Source: Vibrio hannami
GTDB taxonomy: Bacteria; Pseudomonadota; Gammaproteobacteria; Enterobacterales; Vibrionaceae
DNA: 64,000 nt
NCBI RefSeq assembly: GCF_029589055.1
Contig: NZ_JARQZP010000003.1
Span: forward strand, 620,001-684,000
Reading direction: 5' to 3'
In this document: positions 30,346 through 39,126 of the stretch, one piece after another
Numbering within the stretch: position 1 is the stretch's first letter
How the letters are laid out: each line of letters opens with the position of its first letter
The notes under the pieces: generated by a model
Database searches by the model: none
What the model was told of the DNA's origin: nothing
What the model saw: only the letters and a program-made list of their open reading frames with translations
Translations under genes and position numbers: made by a program

Positions 30346-31335
30346 ATGGCCAGCCTTCATGACGTCGCACGCCTGGCAGGTGTATCAAAGTCCACCGTTT
30401 CGCGTGTCGTGAACGATGAATATGGAGTTAAGAACTCTACTAAAGAAAAAGTCCGTAAAGCGATTGAAGAGTGCGGATATGTTGTTAACCAGGTAGCGAA
30501 AGACCTGAAGTCTCAAAAAACCAACCTTATTGGGGTAATAGTCCCAACCATGTCGTCAAATGCGACGTCCTTAGGTGTCGATGGTTTGACAAAAGTTTTT
30601 GAAGAGCAAGGGAAACATGTGCTCCTGGCAAACAGTCAGCACCGTTACGAAAAAGAGCTGGAATACATCCGACTGTTCAATCAAAAGCGAGTTGAGGGCA
30701 TCATTCTATATGCGACGCATCTCGACAAAACGCTTACCGATGCAATAGCTCAGTCCTCTGCGCCGGTCGTACTAGTCGGACAGGATGGCTCCTTTTTTAA
30801 TATTCCAAGTATTGTTCACGATGATCAGCGCGTAGGTTTTATTGCAGGGCAGACGCTCGTTGAAAAAGGGGCTTCAAAGGTAGGCTTCATTGGTGTTTCC
30901 AGTAAAGATATCGCTGTAGATATTATGCGTTATAGTGGCCTGGAACAGGCTTTGTCACACAATGATTTGGGTGCGCCGCTTTTCCATAGTCGGGGCGAGT
31001 TCACTATAGAGTCTGGTTATGAACAGACTGTAAGCTTATTGACACAGTATCCCGATATTGAAGGGCTATTTTGCGCTACAGATAAAATTGCTATTGGTGC
31101 AATTAAAGCAATCAATGAATCGGGAAAAACAGCAGGAACAGATATTAAAGTTATTGGTGTAGGTAACGACGAACTAGGGTTTGTAGTTACGCCGTCACTA
31201 ACCACCTTTGCCTATGCCTTTGAATACGCGGGAGAAACCGCTGCGAACACGGTTTTAGACCTGATTAATGAAAAACCGCACTCATCCTCGAAGGTCGTAT
31301 TGGGCTTTGAACCTATTAAACGCGAAACCTGCTAA
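30346..31335 (+). CDS. scrR: LacI-family regulator, probable sucrose repressor
   Basis: A 329-residue LacI/GalR-type regulator. The N-terminal HTH, MASLHDVARLAGVSKSTVSRV, is followed by the hinge helix NQVAKDLKSQKTN. The periplasmic-binding-like sugar domain fills the rest, with GLFCATDKIAIGAIKA and a conserved GNDELG. It lies directly upstream of scrB on the same strand, and a matched operator-like 13-mer occurs before both genes. Autoregulation and repression of scrB released by a sucrose-derived sugar is therefore likely. The symbol rests on context. Confidence 0.85.
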   Translation: MASLHDVARLAGVSKSTVSRVVNDEYGVKNSTKEKVRKAIEECGYVVNQVAKDLKSQKTNLIGVIVPTMSSNATSLGVDGLTKVFEEQGKHVLLANSQHRYEKELEYIRLFNQKRVEGIILYATHLDKTLTDAIAQSSAPVVLVGQDGSFFNIPSIVHDDQRVGFIAGQTLVEKGASKVGFIGVSSKDIAVDIMRYSGLEQALSHNDLGAPLFHSRGEFTIESGYEQTVSLLTQYPDIEGLFCATDKIAIGAIKAINESGKTAGTDIKVIGVGNDELGFVVTPSLTTFAYAFEYAGETAANTVLDLINEKPHSSSKVVLGFEPIKRETC

Positions 31336-31443
31336 GTCCTGTTCCCATTGGTTTGTTTGATTACTAAACCAGTGGGGATTAAGCCACCAATTATCACACA
31401 ACTATCAATAAAAACTTGCTTTCATCTCTTGTTTACCATAAAT

Positions 31444-31456
31444 TGCAAACGTTCCC
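31444..31456. promoter_or_regulatory. Candidate operator upstream of scrB
   Basis: GCAAACGTTCCCA is the reverse complement of the site at 30161-30173. It sits about 20 bases before the ATG of scrB, where a repressor would block transcription. It also argues against translation starting at the TTG at 31416. Confidence 0.5.
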
Positions 31457-31475
31457 AATAATTCAGAGTCAGATT

Positions 31476-33077
31476 ATGTTACTAGAACGTTATGTCGAAG
31501 AATGCGGCGGTTTTTCAAACTTAAACCGAGTACTCGCCCCGGACAATAGGCTAATCCTAGAGTATGTGAATCCAGAGCTACTCAAGCTAAACGGGCAAAG
31601 AGGCGAGTTAAACTCCATGCTTCGTCAGGTAGCGTATTCCAGAACTGAAGAAATTTCTGATCAGTCGTTAACTGATTTGTGTGCAAGAATTGACACTGAA
31701 CAGAAAAACGATGCAGAGAATCATCTAACTGAATTACCTTGTGAATATCGTCCTCTCTGGCATGTGTCGCCACCACAGGGACTATTGAATGATCCAAATG
31801 GTTTTATTTTTCATGAGGGCAAATATCATCTGTTTTATCAGTGGTACCCTTATAGATGTGAGCATAAAGATAAGTACTGGGCTCATTTAACGAGTAAAGA
31901 CCTGATTCATTGGGATTGGAACCCATTAGCCCTCACACCTTCGAGTTGGTTTGATAGCCATGGTGTGTTTTCTGGTCACGCCTTAAGTCATGGTAATGAA
32001 CTTCTACTTTTTTACACCGGGAATGTAAGGATTGGTGAGGCGAGGGATCGCCATACAACGCAGTGTATTGCCAAATCTAAAGACGGAATCAACTTTGAAA
32101 AAGTTGGGCCGGTAATCGGAGAGTTACCACCAGGTGTTACACCACATTGCCGCGATCCCAAGGTATTCAAACATGGTGATGAATGGGTAATGTTACTTGG
32201 TGCTCAGACTGAAGATTTGAAAGGTAGAGTAGCCGTATATAAATCTGATGATTTATATCATTGGGATTTTTTCAAACTGTGCGGAGAGGAATATGGTGAC
32301 TTTGGCTACATGTGGGAGTGTCCGGATTTCTTCGAGTTAAATGGGCAGAGCTACACGGTTATTGGTCCTCAAGGAATAGACGCTCTGGGCAAGCACCACA
32401 CCATTCCACACCACAACGGCATTGCAAAGGTCGAAATAGATACTGACGCCAATATTGAATTTGGCGAGTTTGAACATCTCGATTATGGGTTTGACTTCTA
32501 CGCACCTCAAACAGCGTTAAGCGAAGACGGGCGGAGGTTAATGGTTGGTTGGATGGGCTTGCCTGATGAAACAGATCACCCAAGTGTAGATAATGGTTGG
32601 ATACATCAGCTAACATCGGTTAGAGAACTGATCCAGTCTGATGGAAAGCTTATTCAGCGGCCAATTAAAGAGTTAGAAGCATTACGCGGCAACCAACAGA
32701 GTATTGTTCTTCAAGACTCTGAGTTTGACACTGGTTCTAATCAATATGAACTTGTTACGGAGCTGAGTTGGGGCCAATCACTTCAACTGTTTAAAGGTAA
32801 TGAGTACCAGGTAAATATTGAGTTGGACGCAGATCTTAAGGTATTAAGACTGGACAGAAGCTGTACCCTGATTAGGGAAGGGGACACCATACGCGAAGTT
32901 GAGCTTGGTTCCAGTACAGTAAGCCTGCAAATTCTTGTGGATACCTCTTCGATAGAAGTATTTATAAATAATGGAGAGAAAGTACTGACAGGACGTATAT
33001 TTGTGCCAACTGATTCAACGAATATTTCTGTTAAAGGAAAAGCAGAGTTGCAACTAATTAATTTAAAACAGAAATAA
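31476..33077 (+). CDS. scrB: Sucrose-6-phosphate hydrolase (GH32 invertase)
   Basis: A 533-residue GH32 beta-fructofuranosidase without signal peptide, so it splits imported sucrose or sucrose 6-phosphate inside the cell. The nucleophile is in GLLNDPNGF, the stabilising Asp in HCRDPKVF and the acid/base Glu in YMWECPDFF. A C-terminal beta-sandwich from about residue 400 ends the protein. The ATG at 31476 is preferred over an in-frame TTG at 31416, which lacks a ribosome site and precedes the operator. An N-terminal extension of about 80 residues before the catalytic domain is longer than in E. coli-type enzymes. No sucrose PTS permease gene is nearby. Confidence 0.9.
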   Translation: MLLERYVEECGGFSNLNRVLAPDNRLILEYVNPELLKLNGQRGELNSMLRQVAYSRTEEISDQSLTDLCARIDTEQKNDAENHLTELPCEYRPLWHVSPPQGLLNDPNGFIFHEGKYHLFYQWYPYRCEHKDKYWAHLTSKDLIHWDWNPLALTPSSWFDSHGVFSGHALSHGNELLLFYTGNVRIGEARDRHTTQCIAKSKDGINFEKVGPVIGELPPGVTPHCRDPKVFKHGDEWVMLLGAQTEDLKGRVAVYKSDDLYHWDFFKLCGEEYGDFGYMWECPDFFELNGQSYTVIGPQGIDALGKHHTIPHHNGIAKVEIDTDANIEFGEFEHLDYGFDFYAPQTALSEDGRRLMVGWMGLPDETDHPSVDNGWIHQLTSVRELIQSDGKLIQRPIKELEALRGNQQSIVLQDSEFDTGSNQYELVTELSWGQSLQLFKGNEYQVNIELDADLKVLRLDRSCTLIREGDTIREVELGSSTVSLQILVDTSSIEVFINNGEKVLTGRIFVPTDSTNISVKGKAELQLINLKQK

Positions 33078-33160
33078 CCGTCACAGAGTATACCTCTAAA
33101 GAGTTAATTAAACGGGTTCGGAATTATAGTATCCTTGATGTATGCATTCATGAATAGAGT

Positions 33161-33562
33161 ATGAAAAGCATGGAAAAACCGAAAACTGTTTTAGAAGGCG
33201 AGCTTGAAACTGAATTTAGAACAGTTACCGCAATGATGCAGATATATTGCCGGAAACAACATAAATCAAAACAACTTTGCAATGATTGCGAAAGCCTTCT
33301 TTCTTATGCGGAGACAAAACTTGACCGTTGCCCCTATGGTCAGGACAAACCTACGTGCAACAATTGCCCGATTCATTGCTACAAACCTGAGCCAAAAGAA
33401 CAAATGAAAGTAGTAATGCGTTTTTCCGGCCCTCGAATGTTGTTATCGCATCCAATACTCGCAATCAGGCATTTAAGGCATGAGAAAATAGCTGCGCCCG
33501 ATGTAGTGCCAAAAAACATGTCTAATCGATACATTCGGCTAAACAGAAATAAAATAAGCTAG
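33161..33562 (+). CDS. ygbA: YgbA-family (nitrous-oxide-stimulated promoter) cysteine-rich protein
   Basis: A 133-residue protein of the YgbA family, whose E. coli member is induced by nitric oxide through NsrR. Cysteines are grouped as CRKQHKSKQLCNDC and DRCPYGQDKPTCNNCPIHCY, typical of the family and suggesting metal or iron-sulfur binding. The start is either 33161 or the ATG at 33170. An imperfect palindrome, ATGTATGCATTCAT, lies about 20 bases upstream where an NsrR site could be. It has its own terminator overlapping the stop. Confidence 0.85.
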   Translation: MKSMEKPKTVLEGELETEFRTVTAMMQIYCRKQHKSKQLCNDCESLLSYAETKLDRCPYGQDKPTCNNCPIHCYKPEPKEQMKVVMRFSGPRMLLSHPILAIRHLRHEKIAAPDVVPKNMSNRYIRLNRNKIS

Positions 33563-33586
33563 GTGTATAAGCCTAGCTTATTTTTT
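33555..33586 (+). terminator. Intrinsic terminator of ygbA
   Basis: TAAGCTAGG (33555-33563) pairs with CCTAGCTTA (33572-33580), then TTTTTT. The stem includes the stop codon of the gene. Confidence 0.85.
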
Positions 33587-33594
33587 AGCTTAGA

Positions 33595-34965
33595 TTAATT
33601 ATGAGATAGGGTTAAGTTTCTGACCCAGGTCAACTTCAGGTAACGTGTGAAGCAGAGAGTAAACTTCACTATCTCTTCAGCAATTAATAGCAGATAGACT
33701 GTTGTAAAACTCCAACCCGCGATATGAGCAGCAAAGAAAGCTAGCGGAATACCGGTCACCCACATAGCGATAAAATCCATTCGAAGGCAAAATGAGGTCT
33801 CTCCGCCCGCTCTCAGTATGCCGTTAATGATGATAAGGTTAAGCATTCTTAGCCAGATACCACAGCATAAAATCGAAATCGCGGGTAGCGCCATCGGGTA
33901 AAATTCCTGAGCATTTAAGCCAAGCCATTCCAGTAGTACTTCTCTCTGTAGCAGTAAAAACGCGCCTAGAACAATGCCGATACCAAACACTAGTCGTATA
34001 AACACTTTCGACATGGCTATCGCTTGTTCAAATCTTTCTTGTCCAAGCGTCTGACCCGTTAAAACAGAGCAGGCGACTGAAACACCGAAGAACACCGAAT
34101 AGCATAACGATTCGAACGGGCCAAGCATGCTATATACCGCGAGCTCGGTTGTTCCCATATGACCGAAAATCATTTGGTAAGTCAGAGTCCCCATTGCCCA
34201 AAGTAATGAGTTACACGCATTTGGCACCGCCAACGTTTTAAATGACCGGTATAACTTTTTCCCGTCGTCCAGCTTGTGAGCCGAGAGCAACCAGTGGCGT
34301 TTCATATATATATAGCCAAGCATCATCATCACCTGTATAAATCGTGATAATGTCGTTGCTAACGCTGCACCAGCAACCCCCATCGCTTCGATGCCAACCC
34401 CACCTTTAATCAACCATAGATTTAGGCCAATATTAATGGCGATAGTAATTGCTCCCAGGTAAAGGGGTGTCATCGCATCGCTGCTCGAACGCATGCTCGA
34501 CTCAATCACAATAATAACGTGAGTGAGTAGTAATACAGGAAACCCATACCAAAGATACTGAGAACCATATTCGATGACTGTTGCGTCACCGGTTTGTAGT
34601 TGCATAATCCACGGAGATAACACAGTTATCAACAGCGTTACCGGTACAATAATTTTAATACCGAGTTTAATTGCCTGTAGTGTTACCGTCTTTGCAGAAG
34701 ACGCATCTTTGATCCCCCAATACTGGGAAACCAGAATTCCATTTGCTGTACTTAATCCTGCCATGATCATAATGGCGACGAAATGCCATTTTGATGCAAT
34801 TCCCACAGCTGCAGTGGCTTCCTTTCCGAAGTCACTAACCATGAGAACATCTGCCAGCGCAAGAATTGCGACCAGTGCGCTCTGAATCGCAACGGGTAGC
34901 GCAAGCTTTGCCACCCTTGTTATCAAACGGGGTGGAGTAGTTTTAGATTGTGATTGAAATGTCAT
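33595..34965 (-). CDS. MATE-family efflux transporter
   Basis: A 456-residue polytopic membrane protein of the multidrug and toxic-compound extrusion family, with about 12 helices in two MatE repeats. Family features are VADVLMVSDFGKEATAAVGIASKW near the first helix, LVSQYWGIKD, and ATTLSRFIQVMMMLGY at the repeat boundary. Na+- or H+-driven export is usual. It is divergent from an AraC-type regulator only 52 bases away, which is probably its activator (inference). The substrate is unknown. Confidence 0.92.
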   Translation of the reverse strand: MTFQSQSKTTPPRLITRVAKLALPVAIQSALVAILALADVLMVSDFGKEATAAVGIASKWHFVAIMIMAGLSTANGILVSQYWGIKDASSAKTVTLQAIKLGIKIIVPVTLLITVLSPWIMQLQTGDATVIEYGSQYLWYGFPVLLLTHVIIVIESSMRSSSDAMTPLYLGAITIAINIGLNLWLIKGGVGIEAMGVAGAALATTLSRFIQVMMMLGYIYMKRHWLLSAHKLDDGKKLYRSFKTLAVPNACNSLLWAMGTLTYQMIFGHMGTTELAVYSMLGPFESLCYSVFFGVSVACSVLTGQTLGQERFEQAIAMSKVFIRLVFGIGIVLGAFLLLQREVLLEWLGLNAQEFYPMALPAISILCCGIWLRMLNLIIINGILRAGGETSFCLRMDFIAMWVTGIPLAFFAAHIAGWSFTTVYLLLIAEEIVKFTLCFTRYLKLTWVRNLTLSHN

Positions 34966-35017
34966 AACTGCTCCTGTAATTTGGTGGGTAATATAGTGTG
35001 AGCTCTAGATTTATTAC

Positions 35018-35911
35018 ATGTTCAAAAATAACAAAAACCTGTTCAAATCCGTCATTAGTGATTTTGAACCTCCAGTGATTTGGCAAGATCACACTTACCT
35101 TGCACCCGCGTGCAAAGAGCGATTCTTAACCTTGTCAGATATCCCAGAACTAGAGGCTCAGCAGTTCTTTATGGCAGGCTTGTCTGAGCTAAGAGATGGC
35201 TACGAAGTTGAACGACTTGGCGCTGACTTGCATACGTTGCTTTTTACTCTGGAAGGAGAAGGACAGCTCACCACATCTAATACCAGAGTTCCATTGAAGC
35301 AGGACACATTGACAATATTGCCTGCAAATATACCGTTTAGATTTGAGCTACCCGAACATGACACCCATTGGAAGATGGTGTGGGTATTATTGCCAGCCGG
35401 ATCTAAATGGGACTATTTAGCCGAATTTGGCCAAAGTGTTGTCCCATTTCAGGAGTGTGAACAGATATGGTCGATGCTCGTTTTACTTCACTCTGAGATT
35501 GGGAAACGCAGCAGTTATCGAAAACTGTTGATTAGTGAGATTTCAAGACTATTGACAGGTGTTGAAGCCAAGCCAATGACGTCGGTAATGCGAGTACAGG
35601 TGTTGTTTAATCAAATAGAGTCACAACTGCAGATGCCCTGGACAGTGAAAGATATGGCGGCCAGGTGTTTTATCAGCGAAGAGCAACTTAACCGAATTTC
35701 CAAATCACTTTACGGCTGTTCCCCACGAAGCCGCCTGATTTCCCTCCGGATGGAAAAGGCAGTGGATCTGTTACACAACAAAGACTGGACTGTTGGTATG
35801 ATAGCGCAACGTCTTGGTTATAATGATCCCTATAATTTTACTCACAGGTTCAGAGCCCATTTCGGCTGTTCACCCAGAGAGTACCGTAAAAAACACATAA
35901 ATAATGTTTAA
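35018..35911 (+). CDS. AraC-family transcriptional regulator
   Basis: A 297-residue regulator with an N-terminal cupin-like ligand domain (about residues 45-130) and a C-terminal pair of HTH motifs. The second HTH carries WTVGMIAQRLGYNDPYNFTH and ends with GCSPREYRKKH, the AraC signature. It is divergent from the MATE gene across a 52-base gap and is followed 10 bases later by a NYN-domain gene. The ligand is unknown. Confidence 0.92.
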   Translation: MFKNNKNLFKSVISDFEPPVIWQDHTYLAPACKERFLTLSDIPELEAQQFFMAGLSELRDGYEVERLGADLHTLLFTLEGEGQLTTSNTRVPLKQDTLTILPANIPFRFELPEHDTHWKMVWVLLPAGSKWDYLAEFGQSVVPFQECEQIWSMLVLLHSEIGKRSSYRKLLISEISRLLTGVEAKPMTSVMRVQVLFNQIESQLQMPWTVKDMAARCFISEEQLNRISKSLYGCSPRSRLISLRMEKAVDLLHNKDWTVGMIAQRLGYNDPYNFTHRFRAHFGCSPREYRKKHINNV

Positions 35912-35921
35912 AGAGAATACA

Positions 35922-36401
35922 ATGACAAATGTTGCCGTATTTGTAGATGTGCAAAATGTCTATTACACCACTAGAGACGGCTTTAACCGTCGTTTTGACT
36001 ACAACGCGTTTTGGAGAAAAATCGATAATAGTTATAACATCCTTTGCGCCAATGCGTATGCTATCGCCAGCAATAACGAAAAGCAGCGACAGTTTCATCA
36101 CATATTGAGAGGAATCGGTTTTCAAGTAAAACTGAAACCCTATATTCAAAGATCTGATGGCACCGCGAAGGGGGATTGGGACGTCGGAATTACGCTAGAT
36201 GTTATAGAAGCTGCAGCAAATAATGAAGTGGATGAGATAATTCTGCTCTCTGGAGACGGCGACTTCGATTTGCTCGCAGAAAGAGTGATAGAAAAATATG
36301 GCAAGGTTTTTACCGTATACAGCGTTGAGTCTCTTACCGCACAGAGCCTGATATCGAAAGCGAGTTATTACCACGCAATAGAAGACGATTTATTGCTCTA
36401 A
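35922..36401 (+). CDS. NYN-domain (LabA/DUF88-like) protein
   Basis: A 159-residue protein of the NYN/PIN-like nuclease fold. The acidic residues expected of the fold are seen in AVFVDVQNVYY, AKGDWDVGITLDV and LLSGDGDFDLLAERV. The ATG at 35922 lies behind AAAGAG; an upstream in-frame ATG overlaps the AraC gene. NYN proteins are predicted metal-dependent ribonucleases, and activity here is inferred. It may be co-transcribed with the AraC regulator. Confidence 0.88.
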   Translation: MTNVAVFVDVQNVYYTTRDGFNRRFDYNAFWRKIDNSYNILCANAYAIASNNEKQRQFHHILRGIGFQVKLKPYIQRSDGTAKGDWDVGITLDVIEAAANNEVDEIILLSGDGDFDLLAERVIEKYGKVFTVYSVESLTAQSLISKASYYHAIEDDLLL

Positions 36402-36411
36402 ACCGTGGCAG

Positions 36412-37050
36412 CTAATGCTGCCACTCCAGTATGGCGTACAATTGAATGTATTTTCGAACCAGTTGTTGATCAGTGGAGCGTACTAGTGGATGCCCAAACC
36501 TAAGATAACAGGGGCGGATCTTAAATCTCTCATCCAGCTCAAAAGTTAATTGAGACTCGCTTTTGTAAAGGGTTATACCTTGCTGGCTATACTCATTAAC
36601 ATCATCCGGTAGTTCTCCCATCCACCATGAAAGCAGTTCTCGGCTGAGCTTACTTCTCGAGATCCAGTGATCACTTAATAGAACCAACATATCGTTGGGT
36701 TGAATGGCGAAACCATACTCGGCCTGCCATTCACTGATATCCGCAAGCAACTTTTCTCTACAACTATGACTTGCACTCGCCATATGATGAGTAATAACCC
36801 AGACTGTACCAAGCTCAGAAGCAATCTGATAGTGGTGTGGGTGGTCAGTTGCTTTTACCGTTTCTATTGGCTCAAACTGATTATGGTAGCCGAAGTCGTC
36901 GAATGTAGAGCTAAGCCTGCGTGCAAACGCGCGCCCAAGGTGGTGTTCGCTCATTCCTCTGTTGTGTACAGTAGGGTAGTGATTCTCACACAGCTTAAGA
37001 CAGTCTTTTTGGAAATTTTGAATGCACTTAATGACCAGATCCCTTAACAA
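36412..37050 (-). CDS. Conserved-looking protein of unknown function
   Basis: A 212-residue soluble protein that I do not recognise. It has no signal peptide and no transmembrane segment. An N-terminal helix (LVIKCIQNFQKDCLKLCENHYP) is followed by HHLGRAFARRL, which looks like a folded core, and a His-rich patch HHMASASHSC in the middle. The Met at 37050 is the only early start. It is convergent with the NYN gene (10 bases) and divergent from the DUF2164 gene. Confidence 0.65.
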   Translation of the reverse strand: MLRDLVIKCIQNFQKDCLKLCENHYPTVHNRGMSEHHLGRAFARRLSSTFDDFGYHNQFEPIETVKATDHPHHYQIASELGTVWVITHHMASASHSCREKLLADISEWQAEYGFAIQPNDMLVLLSDHWISRSKLSRELLSWWMGELPDDVNEYSQQGITLYKSESQLTFELDERFKIRPCYLRFGHPLVRSTDQQLVRKYIQLYAILEWQH

Positions 37051-37165
37051 GGTCCTTCTCCCGGATAATTTATGAATCCTAGTTTTTCCCTAAGATACAG
37101 TGTTTTGTGTTTGGTTGTGAAGTATTATCAAAATACTGATTCGATTCTATGATGTAGTAACAAAA

Positions 37166-37414
37166 ATGAGCGATATAAAACTGGATACCATACAAAAAGA
37201 GGCGATGATCTCTTTGCTACAAGACTACTTTGACCAGGAGCTAAATACTGAGCTAGGTCAGTTTGATGCGGATTTTCTCATCGATTTTATCAGCAAAAAA
37301 ATGGGTTCTATCTATTATAACCAGGGCGTAAAGGATGCTCAGGCAGTCATTGAAAGGAAAGTAATCGATATTGCGGATGAGCTATACGAGATAGAAAAAG
37401 AGACTGATTTGTAG
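37166..37414 (+). CDS. DUF2164 family protein
   Basis: An 82-residue protein that matches the DUF2164 pattern: LDTIQKEAMISLLQDYFDQEL, then FDADFLIDFISKKMGSIYYNQGVKDA. It is entirely alpha-helical and acidic. No function is established for the family. It is monocistronic with a long perfect hairpin after it. Confidence 0.85.
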   Translation: MSDIKLDTIQKEAMISLLQDYFDQELNTELGQFDADFLIDFISKKMGSIYYNQGVKDAQAVIERKVIDIADELYEIEKETDL

Positions 37415-37426
37415 CTATATTCGAGT

Positions 37427-37457
37427 AAATGGTGCCCGGAGTGTCCGGGCACCATTT
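37427..37457. terminator. Long hairpin between convergent genes
   Basis: AAATGGTGCCCGGA (37427-37440) and TCCGGGCACCATTT (37444-37457) are perfect 14-base complements around GTG. The flanking T-runs are weak on both strands. The position between convergent genes fits termination. Confidence 0.65.
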
Positions 37458-37461
37458 GGAT

Positions 37462-38918
37462 TTAAGCCGTTTCCAGCACTTGTTCTTTTTCAACAAGGTT
37501 CAGCGTATCGCCGTAGATAGGTCTCAGAGCACTTGCTACTTCGATTCTTGAAACAACACCGATAAGCTCGCCGTTATCCAATACTGGCATCATATGTGGT
37601 TTTGTTACCTTCATACTTTTCGCTCGTTCTTCCAGCGACAGTGTATTTAGTCTCATCGCGATACCAGAGTCAGAAACTGGGTATAGCTGTTCCTTGTCGA
37701 TGCAGAGGTACTCTGAAATATCAAGTAGCGTATCGTCGGCATTAACTGCGAGCACATCACGAGTCATTAGGTCTACGACTTTCTGACCTTTTTCCGGGAT
37801 GTAATCCTGACACCAAAGTTCCACCATTACATCATGAAGTGACAAAAAGCCTACCAATTTACCACTTACATCCGTTACCGGAGCACCTTGTTGGTCGCTT
37901 TTTAATAGTGTGTCCATCGCGATTTCAACCGGCATATCAGCAACTAATACAGGTGCATTTGTATTGACGATGTCTCTTACTAAAATATTGGTATTCATAG
38001 TTATATCCTTGACGTTGTTAGTATTGATTGTTGTTGTTACCGGTCTTAATTCGGCAGCTTTAATTTCTGGCATGCGAAAAACCGCCCAGTTGAATAGTCC
38101 AACTAGCACAGAGCCTCCTAGGATGTTACCCAGAGTGACGGGAATTAAGTTCGCAGTGATAAAGTTAGAGATAGTTAAATCAGAGTATTGAGAAGCTTCT
38201 ACACCTAAGTGTGTCCAAAATGCATCGGGTGCAGTTGCCTTGATAGTGATACCCAGTGGAACCATGAACATATTCGCTACGCAGTGCTCAAAGCCACTAC
38301 TTACGAACATTGCAACGGGTAGCATTACCATAAATGCCTTAGCCATTGCATTTTGACTGCTGAAGGTCAGCCATATAGCAAGGCATACAAGCAAGTTACA
38401 TAAGATCCCTAGCGAAAAAGCCTGTACAGGAGTGTGGTGCAATTTATGTTGTGCAATATTTAATGCATTCAGCCCCCAACTACCGTGATCCATCTGATAC
38501 AACCCGGCAGCACTAACCAATACCAGTAGTACGGTCGCACCGATAAAGTTACCGATATAAACCTTGCCCCAGATGGTTAGCATTTTATTAAAGCTAATTT
38601 CTTTATTAGCCCAAGCGATACTCGATAGTACTGAACTAGTAAAAAGCTCTCCCCGCAAAGTACGATCAGTATCAGCCCCATGCTAAATGCCAGTCCGCCA
38701 AGAAAGCGGCTGATTCCCCAGCCTGCTTCAGGATTTCCGGTAGTTACTGTTATATAAAACAAAAATGCCAATCCAATAAATGCGCCAGCCATAATGGCAA
38801 GGCTAATTGTCATGCTGGTAGTTTTACTGGTTTTTCCTAAAGCGAATTTCTCTGCTTCTGACATCATCTCTTTTGGTGAAAAGAACTGTCGTAAGTCTAT
38901 CGAGTTTGTAGTCGACAT
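37462..38918 (-). pseudogene. focA: FocA-type formate/nitrite channel fused to CBS pair, frameshifted
   Basis: Formate/nitrite transporter (FNT) of about 280 residues, followed by a linker and a C-terminal pair of CBS domains. Reading from 38918, FFSPKEMMSEAEKFALGKT and GLILIVLCG are FocA-typical. The frame then breaks and resumes as GELFTSSVLSSIAWANKEI. Adding one base to the four-C run (plus strand) at 38650-38653 restores LCGGELFTSS and a 485-residue protein. The CBS part (about residues 315-475) contains GAPVTDVSGKLVGFLSLHDVM and MMPVLDNGELIGVVSRIEV. CBS pairs usually bind adenine nucleotides, so ligand-gated formate flux is an inference. It is divergent from a LysR regulator. Confidence 0.88.
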
Positions 38919-39126
38919 GACGTGTATATCCTCCTATGACGCAGGGACCAATAGTCCTGATTTATAACCGCCCTTTGTATTTCGGGCATATCCACATTAC
39001 GACGAAAAATATGTAGAGGTAAAATTGATAATAATTAGGTTGCTAATCAAAAAAATTGATATTGTTCTTTGGACTAAAAAAGGGTTTTTGTTACGATATA
39101 CAAAACGTTAAAAACGAGATTTATTA

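Noticed and set aside
38950..39110. FNR-like sequences between focA-CBS and the LysR gene
   Set aside because: Several TTGAT and ATCAA halves occur in this AT-rich gap, but none pairs at the correct spacing with fewer than two or three mismatches.
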